Source: an uncultured Anaerolineaceae bacterium | Lineage (GTDB): Bacteria; Chloroflexota; Anaerolineae; Anaerolineales; Anaerolineaceae | DNA length: 64,000 bases | Direction of reading: 5' to 3' | NCBI GenBank assembly: GCA_937897615.1 | Contig: CALCNO010000201.1 | Span: 124,001-188,000 of the forward strand | Shown here: one piece after another, positions 22,669 through 30,416 of the stretch | Layout of the letters: the number at the start of each line of letters is the position of its first letter | Position numbering within the stretch: position 1 is the stretch's first letter | Position numbers and translations under genes: made by a program | Notes under the pieces: generated by a model | What the model was told of the DNA's origin: nothing | Databases searched by the model: none | The model's input: only the letters and a program-made list of their open reading frames with translations

Positions 22669-23097
22669 ATGACAATACGCTGCGAAATTGTTTCTCAAGA
22701 TCGTTTGGTGTACCAGGGCGATGCAGATATGGTTGTTCTTCCTGGCGCTGCCGGCGAGATGGGAATTTTGCCACACCATGCACCTTTGCTGACGGTGCTA
22801 AACTTTGGCATCATTAGCGTCAAAGTAAAAGGTGCGGAGGAGCATTTTACCGTTGCCGGCGGTGTGGCCGAAGTGCAGCCGGATCAGGTGACCGTGCTGG
22901 CGGATGCCGCTGAAAACGTTAAAGAAATCGATGAAGAGCGGGCTTTACAGGCCCAGCAAAGGGCTGAAGCGCGCCTGAAGGATATTGTGAGCGAAGATAC
23001 GGATCGCTATCTCAAGACGATGCTGGCATTGAAGAAATCCAACTTGCGCTTGCAGGCAGTGAAGAAATACCGTTCTGACTTTAAAATAAAGATTTAA
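22669..23097 (+). CDS. atpC: F1 ATP synthase epsilon subunit
   Basis: 142 residues. Epsilon binds gamma at the foot of the rotor and can inhibit ATP hydrolysis through its C-terminal helices. The N-terminal beta sandwich shows PGAAGEMGILPHHAPLLTVL, the most conserved stretch of the family, and the C-terminal helical hairpin is present (EERALQAQQRAEARL). It starts nine bases after atpD; mreB follows after 14 bases. Confidence 0.95.
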   Translation: MTIRCEIVSQDRLVYQGDADMVVLPGAAGEMGILPHHAPLLTVLNFGIISVKVKGAEEHFTVAGGVAEVQPDQVTVLADAAENVKEIDEERALQAQQRAEARLKDIVSEDTDRYLKTMLALKKSNLRLQAVKKYRSDFKIKI

Positions 23098-23111
23098 CAG
23101 GAATAAAAGAT

Positions 23112-24119
23112 ATGGCAGGTTTTACGCGTGATCTTGGAATTGATTTAGGCTCAACGAATACTGTTATCACCGAAGGGGACCAGGTGTTGCTGCAAGAGCC
23201 GACGATAGTAGCGATTATCCCCGACGAAAACAAAATGGTCGAGTGGGGGCAGGCTGCCAAGGATATGGAGGGCAAAGTCCCGGAGAGTGTTGAGGTTATC
23301 CACCCAATGCGCCATGGTGTGATTGCCGAGTTCGAGATCACCGAAACACTGCTTGGCTACTTGATTCGCAAGGTCGCCGGTCCAATGCGAGTATTTCGCC
23401 CGCGTATGATGATCACTGTCCCATTTGGGGTATCCAGCGTAGAGGGACGCGCGGTGCACGAAGTGGGCATTGGTGCTGGTAGTCGTGAGGTGTATCTTGT
23501 CCCGCAGCCTCTGGCGGCTGCCCTGGGGGTGGATTTGCCAATCGCCACTCCTTCTGGCAATATGATCATTTCCCTGGGCGGCGGGGTGAACCAGATTGCT
23601 GTGGTCAGCCTGAATGGAATTGTGGCCGGCGAAGCAGCCAGAACTGGCGGTATTGACCTTGATGAGGCCATCATTAGTTATGTGCGCAAGCGCTTTGGCG
23701 TGATCATTGGTTACCCCACTGCAGAATTGTTGAAGATTAAGATCGGCGCTGCAACCCCACAGGAACAGCAGTTGTCAATGGAAGTTCAGGGGCAGGATCA
23801 AGTGACCAGTTTGCCGCGTCCGGTTGTATTAACCACGGATGACATTGTGGAAGCGATTCAGGAACCCCTGGCGGACATGGTCAAATTGGCCAAAAAGGTC
23901 ATGGAAAAAACGCCGCCGGAACTGGTGTCCGATATTATTGACCGCGGTGCTGCTATTTGCGGCGGTGGGTCGCTGCTAAAATCTATCGATAAATTCTTAA
24001 CACAGGCAATCGGTATCCCTGTTTACATGGTGGATAACCCGCTGACCTGTACAGCTGAGGGGGCGGTAAAAGCTCTCAAGATGAAGGATTCTTTAAAGCG
24101 CAGTTTATCTTACGGATAA
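23112..24119 (+). CDS. mreB: Rod shape-determining protein MreB
   Basis: 335 residues, actin fold. It polymerises on the inner membrane and guides RodA-type wall synthesis in elongating cells. Phosphate 1 motif DLGSTNTVI at 12-20, the adenosine motif GGGSLL near the C-terminus and the central GGIDLDEAI are visible. The gene lies directly after atpC and ends in a strong terminator, so it probably shares the ATP synthase transcript, which is not a usual neighbour for mreB. mreC and mreD are not here. A rod or filamentous cell shape fits. Confidence 0.94.
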   Translation: MAGFTRDLGIDLGSTNTVITEGDQVLLQEPTIVAIIPDENKMVEWGQAAKDMEGKVPESVEVIHPMRHGVIAEFEITETLLGYLIRKVAGPMRVFRPRMMITVPFGVSSVEGRAVHEVGIGAGSREVYLVPQPLAAALGVDLPIATPSGNMIISLGGGVNQIAVVSLNGIVAGEAARTGGIDLDEAIISYVRKRFGVIIGYPTAELLKIKIGAATPQEQQLSMEVQGQDQVTSLPRPVVLTTDDIVEAIQEPLADMVKLAKKVMEKTPPELVSDIIDRGAAICGGGSLLKSIDKFLTQAIGIPVYMVDNPLTCTAEGAVKALKMKDSLKRSLSYG

Positions 24120-24152
24120 AAAGAAATCCCCGGGTACCCGGGGATTTCTTTT
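24119..24152. terminator. Bidirectional terminator between mreB and the YugP-like gene
   Basis: A 26-bp perfect palindrome at 24123-24148 with centre CCCGGGTACCCGGG is flanked by A and T runs, serving both converging transcripts. Confidence 0.93.
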
Positions 24153-24851
24153 TTAATTGCGGCGTGATCTTCCAAGTAATAACATAACGTAATAAAAGAT
24201 CGTGGAAAGTGACTGCAATGCCCCGGCCACATAAGTAAGGGCGGCTGCGTCCAGCACTTGATTGACGCCGGTCATTTCTGAGGAGTAGATGACGCCAGAA
24301 TTTGCCAGCCATTCTTTGGCGCGGCTGCTGGCGTTAAGCTCCACCGGCAAGGTGATCAGCGAAAACAGCGCCGTTGCCGAAAAGAGGATGATACCCAGCC
24401 AGGCGATATTGGTGGAGGATAATGCCAGGCCAACCATGAAAACGATCGGGCCCACCCATGATCCGATCTGAACACTTGGCACCATAAAACTGCGCAATTT
24501 GAGTGGGCCGTAACTGCTTGCATCCTGGATGGCATGGCCGGTTTCATGGGCCGCTACGCCGGCTGCTGCCACGCTTGGTGAGCTGTAAACGCCCTGGCTT
24601 AATCGCAATGTTTTTGAGGAAGGGTCGTAATGATCTGAAAGCGAACCGGATACTTGTTCGATACGCACGTTTGATAAACCATTGCGGTCCAGCATTTGGC
24701 GCGCTACCTCAGCGCCGGTCATGCCGGTGGTGGTGCGCACCTGTGAATACTTTGCATAGGCTGAGCGAATCTTTGATTGCGCCCAAAAACCGAGCAGTAG
24801 AGCCGGTAAACTGATGAGCAGATAGAGGAGGTAATTACCTGAGTAATACAT
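24153..24851 (-). CDS. YugP-like zinc metallopeptidase, membrane-bound
   Basis: 232 residues, the family's usual length. The protein begins with a membrane segment (YLLYLLISLPALLLGFW), has the zinc motif HETGH in GVAAHETGHAIQ near residue 103, and then two or more hydrophobic segments. It belongs to the neutral zinc metallopeptidase type 2 group (YugP), whose physiological substrates are not known; a role in membrane protein quality control is a guess. The ATG follows AAGGAGAG. Single gene, convergent with mreB. Confidence 0.9.
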   Translation of the reverse strand: MYYSGNYLLYLLISLPALLLGFWAQSKIRSAYAKYSQVRTTTGMTGAEVARQMLDRNGLSNVRIEQVSGSLSDHYDPSSKTLRLSQGVYSSPSVAAAGVAAHETGHAIQDASSYGPLKLRSFMVPSVQIGSWVGPIVFMVGLALSSTNIAWLGIILFSATALFSLITLPVELNASSRAKEWLANSGVIYSSEMTGVNQVLDAAALTYVAGALQSLSTIFYYVMLLLGRSRRN

Positions 24852-24936
24852 ATTCTCTCCTTGTTGTAGAGATATCTAAGCCAGTATCATAGCATTGTAT
24901 TGTTAGAAGGATATAAAAACTTTTGCCATGTAAAAG

Positions 24937-25008
24937 TGTCCCTGGAGAGACTCGAACTCTCACCTTCGGCTTCGGAGGCCGGCACGCTATCCATTGCGCT
25001 ACAGGGAC
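24937..25008 (-). tRNA. tRNA-Arg (anticodon CCG)
   Basis: Minus-strand cloverleaf with acceptor GTCCCTG/CAGGGAC, D arm TAGCGCAATGGATAGCGT, loop CTCCGAA (anticodon CCG) and T arm GAGAG-TTCGAGT-CTCTC. The 27-43 pair is a C-A mismatch. CCA is not encoded. A TAAAAT in the gap upstream may be the -10. Confidence 0.93.
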
Positions 25009-25032
25009 GGACGCGAACGTTATTTTACCATG

Positions 25033-25386
25033 TTATCGATATTCATCAGGGCTTGACCATTTGTCGGGAAAGGTGAAGCCATCTTGTCCTTGTACCAGGC
25101 GGCCAATTCTTAGGATAGCTGCCCGGGGGACTGTGCCATAGACATGGGGGAAAAGCTCAATGCCGCCTTCCAGGTTCTCGTAAACGGTTTTAGCCGGCAC
25201 TTTGGTTTCGTCAATCTCCAGCAGTATCAGGTCTCCCTGGTTTGCATAAAATCTGTTAGCCACATTGGCCACTTGCCCGGCGGTGGAGCAGTGGATGAAG
25301 CCATCGGTGGCGTAGCTATCTGGTTGATACACTCCCTTTAGACGGATTTCAGCAAGGCATTTTAGAGAGGCAATGTGGTAAATCAT
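25033..25386 (-). CDS. DUF952 family protein
   Basis: 117 residues. The pattern IYHIASLKCL, then DGFIHCSTAGQV and YENLEGGIELFPHVYGTVP is that of DUF952, a small globular family of unknown function with a fold reminiscent of ADP-ribosyl-binding proteins; the His and Ser of FIHCS are its most conserved residues. The start overlaps the end of the PAS gene by four bases, so it is the last gene of a dus-PAS-DUF952 operon. I cannot name a function. Confidence 0.85.
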   Translation of the reverse strand: MIYHIASLKCLAEIRLKGVYQPDSYATDGFIHCSTAGQVANVANRFYANQGDLILLEIDETKVPAKTVYENLEGGIELFPHVYGTVPRAAILRIGRLVQGQDGFTFPDKWSSPDEYR

Positions 25387-25730
25387 TTTTTATCCCTGTC
25401 AAAGTGGGGAACGTCTGCGGGCAGTTCAAAGGAGAGTTCCACCAGCCCCATTAGTTGTGCCTTTTCATACCAGGGCATCTGTACGATCATCTTCTTTTTG
25501 CCTTTTTTGCTGATCGTGTAGATGTTGTTTTCTTTGTTGGCGAGCAAGGATCGTATCTTGTCCTGCGAAGCCGGAGAATGGCAATCAAGGAGATTTTTGC
25601 CTACCAGGCTGGCGCCGCCGTCGCTGGAGAAACTATCCTTTGAGCGGTCATTCATGTAAAGAATCTTTCCCTGTGCATCGCATACGGTTATTGACATTGG
25701 CACTTCATTTTCCCAATTCGGCGTTTTCAT
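25383..25730 (-). CDS. Stand-alone PAS domain protein
   Basis: 115 residues forming a single PAS fold: ITVCDAQGKILYMNDRSKDSF near residues 14-34 is the typical PAS start, followed by a loop LLDCHS and strands ending MGLVELSFELP. There is no output domain. The motif LDCHS could suggest haem or redox sensing, but this is speculative. The gene overlaps the 3' end of dus by 26 bases and its own end overlaps DUF952 by four. Either it senses a small ligand and acts on a partner protein, or it supports one of its neighbours. Confidence 0.8.
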   Translation of the reverse strand: MKTPNWENEVPMSITVCDAQGKILYMNDRSKDSFSSDGGASLVGKNLLDCHSPASQDKIRSLLANKENNIYTISKKGKKKMIVQMPWYEKAQLMGLVELSFELPADVPHFDRDKK

Positions 25731-26685
25731 ATTCCTCCGGCAATAAAAGCTTTGAAATGTAATCCACCAGTTGCTCCTGGTGGGTGATGGCGAAAATCTC
25801 GCGGCGAATTTCTGACGTTAGCAGGTATGCTGCAAGGTATCGTGAGAGGTGTTTTCGGAAGAGCAGCACTCCTATCTTGGGGCCGTAATGGCTGGTCATT
25901 AAGCTCAGATGCTCTTTGACCATTGCAAAGCGCGCGTTTGTATCCGGGACAAAACGATCTTCCCGGAAAACCCAGGGGTTGCCAATGGCGGCTCTACCAA
26001 TCATTACAGCGTCGCAGCCGGTCTCCTTGAGCATTCGGGCTGCATCTGCAGCGTTTTTGATGTCCCCATTGCCGATCACCGGGATGGTCAGGCTGTTCTT
26101 GAGCGCGCTGATGGCAGCCCAATCGGCGCTGCCAGAGTATTCTTGTTTGCGTGTGCGTGCATGCAGCGTCACGGCACTGGCGCCATTGTCTTGAAGTATC
26201 TTGCCGACTTCCAAAAAGTTCTTTGTGTTGTCATCCCAGCCTAGGCGGATTTTGGCCGTTACCGGGATATCCAGATTTTTGGTTAATCCGGAGATAATTT
26301 GCGCAATTTTCGCGGGTTCTTTTAGCAGGCCGGCTCCCGCGCCGCGATTGGAAACATTCCTGGCAGAACACCCCATATTCACATCGATATAATCCGGGTT
26401 TCTTTCGCGTAGCTTTAGAGCAGCGCGCAAAAGACGCTCCGGGTTGTCATCGAAAATCTGGTAAGCAAAGGGGCGCTCTTCTTCGCTGTAAACCAGTTTT
26501 GTCTCCAGGTGGGGGTGCCCATTTTCAATGTCAATTCCGTTAATGAACTCGGAAACAGAAGCCGCGGAACCCTGCCGGCTGCAGACGAGGCGAAATGGCT
26601 GGTCGGTGTAGCCGTCCATTGGGGCCAGCAACATTTTGCCAAAAATCGGCACGTTACCGATGTTGAGGGCAGGCAGGGAGTTCAT
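25705..26685 (-). CDS. dus: tRNA-dihydrouridine synthase
   Basis: 326 residues. FMN-dependent reductase of uridines in the tRNA D loop. The TIM barrel shows MLLAPMDGYTDQPFRLVC at the start, the catalytic Cys in MGCSARNVSNRGAGAGLL, the Lys/Arg pair in VTAKIRLGWDD, HARTRKQEYSGSADW, and the FMN site VIGNGDIKNAADAARML. The C-terminal helical domain is complete. It is first in an operon with the PAS and DUF952 genes. Confidence 0.95.
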   Translation of the reverse strand: MNSLPALNIGNVPIFGKMLLAPMDGYTDQPFRLVCSRQGSAASVSEFINGIDIENGHPHLETKLVYSEEERPFAYQIFDDNPERLLRAALKLRERNPDYIDVNMGCSARNVSNRGAGAGLLKEPAKIAQIISGLTKNLDIPVTAKIRLGWDDNTKNFLEVGKILQDNGASAVTLHARTRKQEYSGSADWAAISALKNSLTIPVIGNGDIKNAADAARMLKETGCDAVMIGRAAIGNPWVFREDRFVPDTNARFAMVKEHLSLMTSHYGPKIGVLLFRKHLSRYLAAYLLTSEIRREIFAITHQEQLVDYISKLLLPEEYENAELGK

Positions 26686-26753
26686 AAGTCTTGCTTACAA
26701 GAAGGCTTAAAAGCCCAAAGAATACCTGGTTGAAAGTACGGCCTTGCCCGAGT

Positions 26754-27458
26754 TCAGCCAAGCGTTTCATCAAGCTTTGCTTTAATTTGCGCGATCAACT
26801 CAGGAGGCGCTGTGGTTGTCTTTACCTGTTTGCGGATGTGTTCTTTTACCTTATCAGAAGGCAGGGCAGCTACCGGGGAGGATTCTGCCTCGACCACTGC
26901 TTTGGGATTGGTAAAGACCAGTATCGCCTGCGGAAGATAGTCGCCTGCGGAGATGTCCAGTTTCTTAAACAACTTTTGGAAATCGTTTTTTGTATACTTT
27001 GAGTCCAGGTCGGGGCGCCCCAGCGATTCACCGCCAAAAGTTTTCAGGAAGAAGTTGCCGCCTTTTTGCTTCCAGCGATTGCGCGCTTCGTTATACTCAA
27101 TGATGCCAGTCTGGTTATACGGGAGGAGGGCAAAGACACCTGCTGGGCCCACCAATAGATGCGGGATATTGGTTTTGTAGTGGTAAAGTGAGTAGTTCGA
27201 GTCAAGGCCCTTCAGTGCCTGCGAAAGCTGTTCGTCTGGCCTGGGGTTTTTGCCCCACTTAAGCATGTAAAAATTGCCGACCTGGAAAACCATAAAGCCG
27301 AGTATCAGCGCGGCGAAGGTATAAGGTAAATATTCACTGGCTTTTTCCGAAAAGGAAAGGAACATCCCGGTGCCAAGGATGGCGATGCTGGCAAACGAAA
27401 GCACATTGCCGATAGTTTTGTTCCTTTTGATTAGCTTTTCGTCCTGGTATATTTTCAT
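26754..27458 (-). CDS. Membrane protein with NERD-like domain
   Basis: 234 residues. Two hydrophobic segments (about residues 17-35 and 44-64) are followed by a soluble domain whose pattern SLYHYKTNIPHLLVGPAGVFALLPYNQTGII resembles NERD, a nuclease-related domain. The classic NERD acidic-D/E-x-K motif is hard to place, so catalytic activity is doubtful. The ATG follows AGGAAAAC. It begins 11 bases downstream of plsX on the same strand and is probably cotranscribed with it. Function unknown. Confidence 0.75.
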   Translation of the reverse strand: MKIYQDEKLIKRNKTIGNVLSFASIAILGTGMFLSFSEKASEYLPYTFAALILGFMVFQVGNFYMLKWGKNPRPDEQLSQALKGLDSNYSLYHYKTNIPHLLVGPAGVFALLPYNQTGIIEYNEARNRWKQKGGNFFLKTFGGESLGRPDLDSKYTKNDFQKLFKKLDISAGDYLPQAILVFTNPKAVVEAESSPVAALPSDKVKEHIRKQVKTTTAPPELIAQIKAKLDETLG

Positions 27459-27469
27459 TAGTAGTTTTC

Positions 27470-28486
27470 CTAGTTCAAGCTAAATGGTTGATTGCCCGGG
27501 AGCTGTTTTTGCACCTGGAGTTTGAGGTCTTCCATGAGATTGGTTTCAATTGTGTGGCGGGCAAGTTTCACCGCCGAGATAAGTGCCCTTGCATCCGAAC
27601 GGCCGTGGCCGATGAAAGCCAGCCCGTTAACGCCGAGGAGGATTGCTGCGCCGGTTTCGGAAGGATCCATCATTTTCTTAAGCTTGGAAAAAGCGGGCTT
27701 TGCCAGCAAATACCCCAGTATGCTCACAACAGATTTTGAGATGTTTGTTTTCAGGGTGTCATTCACTAGTTTTCCCACGGCTTCGCTGGACTTGATGAAC
27801 ACATTACCGGAAAAGCCATCTGTTACCACCAGATCCACCAGGCTGGCATAAACTTCCTTGGGCTCAACATTGCCGTAAAAGTTGAGGTCACTTTTTTGGA
27901 GCAATTTGTATGCATCCTTCACCAGTTGATTGCCTTTTTCAGGCTCTTCGCCGATGGAAAGCAGGCCTACCTTTGGGGACGGAATGCCAAACACTTTGCT
28001 GGCATACACACTGCCCAGCACTGCAAATTCAAGCAAAAAATCAGGCCGGCAGTCGGCGTTTACCCCGGTATCCATAAAGACGCATTTCTTTGTTTTGGTA
28101 GGGATGATGGCTGCCAGCGCAGGGCGTGAAATCCCTGAGAGGCGGCGCAGGATGGTGATGGCGTTGAAAGCTGCCGCCCCGGTGTTGCCGGCGGTGACAA
28201 AGGCTTCGGCTTCGCATTTTTGTACCAGGCGCAGGCCAACCGCCATGGAGTTGTTGGGTTTTTGGCGGAATGACTCCACAGGCTTGTCGGTCATTTCTAC
28301 GATATCCGGCGCATCGACAATCTTTGCCGGGAAATTGCTGATCTTCAGCGCCTGGAGTTTCTCCTCAATGAGTTCTTTTTTCCCGACTAAAAGGACTTTT
28401 TCGCCCTGGGCTGCCAGCTCAATTGAGGCGAGGATTTCAGGTACGGGGCATTCGTCACTTCCCATTGCGTCCAGAACAATTGCCAT
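27470..28486 (-). CDS. plsX: Phosphate acyltransferase PlsX
   Basis: 338 residues. PlsX converts acyl-ACP to acyl-phosphate, the first step of phosphatidic acid synthesis with PlsY. The N-terminal AIVLDAMGSDECPVPEI, the ADKPVESFRQKPNNSMAVGL-like region (here MTDKPVESF), and the VTDGFSGNVFIKSSEAVG stretch are conserved. The ATG follows AGAGG. The usual fapR and fabD neighbours are absent; a NERD-like gene follows. Confidence 0.95.
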   Translation of the reverse strand: MAIVLDAMGSDECPVPEILASIELAAQGEKVLLVGKKELIEEKLQALKISNFPAKIVDAPDIVEMTDKPVESFRQKPNNSMAVGLRLVQKCEAEAFVTAGNTGAAAFNAITILRRLSGISRPALAAIIPTKTKKCVFMDTGVNADCRPDFLLEFAVLGSVYASKVFGIPSPKVGLLSIGEEPEKGNQLVKDAYKLLQKSDLNFYGNVEPKEVYASLVDLVVTDGFSGNVFIKSSEAVGKLVNDTLKTNISKSVVSILGYLLAKPAFSKLKKMMDPSETGAAILLGVNGLAFIGHGRSDARALISAVKLARHTIETNLMEDLKLQVQKQLPGNQPFSLN

Positions 28487-28521
28487 TTTGACCTCTTGTT
28501 AATCTCGATAAATGATTTTGC

Positions 28522-28549
28522 TTGACATAGACTGATTGTCATTTATAAT
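28522..28549 (+). promoter_or_regulatory. Consensus promoter of tRNA-Leu
   Basis: TTGACA at 28522-28527 and TATAAT at 28544-28549, both perfect consensus, separated by 16 bases. The mature tRNA begins 11 bases after the -10. Confidence 0.92.
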
Positions 28550-28560
28550 ACTTCACTGTC

Positions 28561-28642
28561 GCGCTGGTGCTGGAATTGGCAGACAGGCATGGTTGAGGGC
28601 CATGTGCCGCAAGGCGTGTGGGTTCAACTCCCACCCAGCGCA
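28561..28642 (+). tRNA. tRNA-Leu (anticodon GAG)
   Basis: Class II tRNA of 82 bases with acceptor GCGCTGG/CCAGCGC, anticodon stem CATGG/CCATG around TTGAGGG (anticodon GAG), a long variable arm (TGCCGCAAGGCGTG) and T arm GGGTTCAACTCCC. CCA is not encoded. Confidence 0.95.
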
Positions 28643-28644
28643 CT

Positions 28645-28670
28645 AAAAAAGCCGGAACGGGCTTTTTTAT
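28645..28670 (+). terminator. Terminator after tRNA-Leu
   Basis: AAAAAAGCC pairs with GGCTTTTTT around a six-base loop, giving T runs in both directions. It can also end the converging polyprenyl synthase transcript. Confidence 0.88.
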
Positions 28671-28678
28671 TTTAAAGA

Positions 28679-29650
28679 TCAAAAATCCCGATCAACGATA
28701 TAGTTGGTAATTTGCTCCAGTTCGGCTCGCTCCAAAGACTCTGGGAGCTGCTGTAAACACTGGCTGGCACGCTTGCAGAATTGTCTGGCTTCATTGAGTG
28801 AGAGCTCAATTGCCTCGCTTTGCGCGATACGCTCAACGATTTGATCGATGTTGCTTTCATCAAAAGGACAATCTTCGGACAGGAGGCGCGTCACTTCTGT
28901 ATCGTTTTTATTGTTTTCGATGTAATACAGGAAGGGCAGCGTGAACAACCCCTGGCGCAGGTCGCCCCCGATGGGCTTGCCCACTACCGATTGGTCGCCC
29001 TTGTAATCCAGGATGTCATCAACAATCTGAAAGGCCATGCCGAGTTCGTAGCCAAATTTACGCAGATTTTCTACCTGCTGGTGTGTTACCTGGCTGATGA
29101 TGCCGGCAGTGTGTGTGGAGGTTTCAAAAAGCGAAGCGGTTTTGGCATAAATGCGGCGGTAGTAATCCTCTTTTGAGGTGTTGCACTTACTGCTCAGGAG
29201 TTGATTTACCTCACCGTTGACAATGATCTGGAGCGTCTTGGAAAACAGAGACATTACCTCAATGGAATTGGTCATCGAGGCCAAATGGGCTGCTGAGGCA
29301 AAAACAAAATCGCCGGTCAGCACGGTTGCGGCAGGCGTCCACTTGGCGTTGAGGGTGGGGACGCCGCGGCGCACCAGGGCGCCATCGATCAGATCGTCGT
29401 GGACCAGGGTGGCTGTGTGCAGAAGCTCAATGGACGCTGCCAGGGTAATGAGGGTGTCCTTTGGCGCGTTGAAAATTGAACCGATCAACAGGATGATGCG
29501 CGGGCGGATGCGTTTGCCGCCGGAGGATAAGAGCAGCGATAAGGCCGAGCTGAGGTCAGGGTAATAATTCTCGGCCTGTGAGAGCATTAATTTCTCAACG
29601 GCATCAATGCCGTTTTGAATGGAGGGGAGGGTTGGAGTAGAGGTAGTCAA
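28679..29650 (-). CDS. Polyprenyl diphosphate synthase
   Basis: 323 residues, an all-helical trans-prenyltransferase that lengthens allylic diphosphates with isopentenyl diphosphate. The first Asp-rich motif is in LVHDDLIDGA, and the second in FQIVDDILDYKGD; GGKRIRP lies near residue 50. The size and pattern fit a long-chain (quinone side chain) synthase such as octaprenyl or heptaprenyl type, but chain length cannot be read reliably. It is the last gene of a minus-strand run with tatD (4 bases upstream) and the phosphohexomutase. Confidence 0.92.
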   Translation of the reverse strand: MTTSTPTLPSIQNGIDAVEKLMLSQAENYYPDLSSALSLLLSSGGKRIRPRIILLIGSIFNAPKDTLITLAASIELLHTATLVHDDLIDGALVRRGVPTLNAKWTPAATVLTGDFVFASAAHLASMTNSIEVMSLFSKTLQIIVNGEVNQLLSSKCNTSKEDYYRRIYAKTASLFETSTHTAGIISQVTHQQVENLRKFGYELGMAFQIVDDILDYKGDQSVVGKPIGGDLRQGLFTLPFLYYIENNKNDTEVTRLLSEDCPFDESNIDQIVERIAQSEAIELSLNEARQFCKRASQCLQQLPESLERAELEQITNYIVDRDF

Positions 29651-29654
29651 GCGG

Positions 29655-30416
29655 TTAATCCAATGAAAAAAGTAAAATCGCGTTCTTCGTAGTTTGTTCT
29701 GCGATTAATTCTACCTGTGTTTCCAGAATTTCAGCAATCTTTTTAGCGATTAAAGGAATTCTGCTAGGCTCATTGATCGTGCCCCGGAAAGGGTGCGGAG
29801 AAATGTAAGGGGCATCTGTTTCCAGCACCACGCGGGATGTGCCAAGCTGGGCGAGAATTTCAGCAACTCTGGCATTGTTTTTGAAGGTTACGCTGCCGCC
29901 TACACCGATGAAAAAGCCCATGCCGAGAACTTGCTTTGCGCTGCCGGAGTCTCCTTCAAACATGTGGAATACGCCGGCGGGGCGGATTTTCTCTTCCTGT
30001 AGGAGCGCAGCCAAGTCGGGGAGGGCGTCGCGGCTATGCAGAATTACTGGCTTGCCTGACTCATTTGCCAGGGCGAACATGGACCGCAACACTTGTTTCT
30101 GCCGCTCCATGTTAAAGGGCGGAAAATGATAATCCAGGCCAATTTCACCAATAGCAACCACTTTTGGATGTGCTGCCAGTTTGGCAAGCACAGCAATATC
30201 GTTAGTGCCGGTCTTCTCCACCTCGTGCGGATGGATGCCGACTGCGGCATACACGCCGGGATATTTCTCGGCTATTTCAATGACGCGCTGGCTGGATTTG
30301 AGATCGATGCCGGGAATCACCAAACGACTTACTCCGGCATCGGCGGCACGCGCGATGACGCTGGTGAGGTCCTCCTCAAGCAAATCCAGGTGGCAATGGC
30401 TGTCAACGAATTGCAC
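29655..30416 (-). CDS. tatD: TatD family metal-dependent hydrolase
   Basis: 253 residues, TIM-barrel hydrolase with 3'-5' exonuclease activity in studied members. The metal motif VDSHCHLDL is at residues 3-11, followed by the Glu in AIGEIGLDYH, ILHSR and LETDAPYISPHPFRG. Its start is directly adjacent to the stop of the phosphohexomutase gene (no gap), suggesting translational coupling. Confidence 0.93.
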   Translation of the reverse strand: MQFVDSHCHLDLLEEDLTSVIARAADAGVSRLVIPGIDLKSSQRVIEIAEKYPGVYAAVGIHPHEVEKTGTNDIAVLAKLAAHPKVVAIGEIGLDYHFPPFNMERQKQVLRSMFALANESGKPVILHSRDALPDLAALLQEEKIRPAGVFHMFEGDSGSAKQVLGMGFFIGVGGSVTFKNNARVAEILAQLGTSRVVLETDAPYISPHPFRGTINEPSRIPLIAKKIAEILETQVELIAEQTTKNAILLFSLD

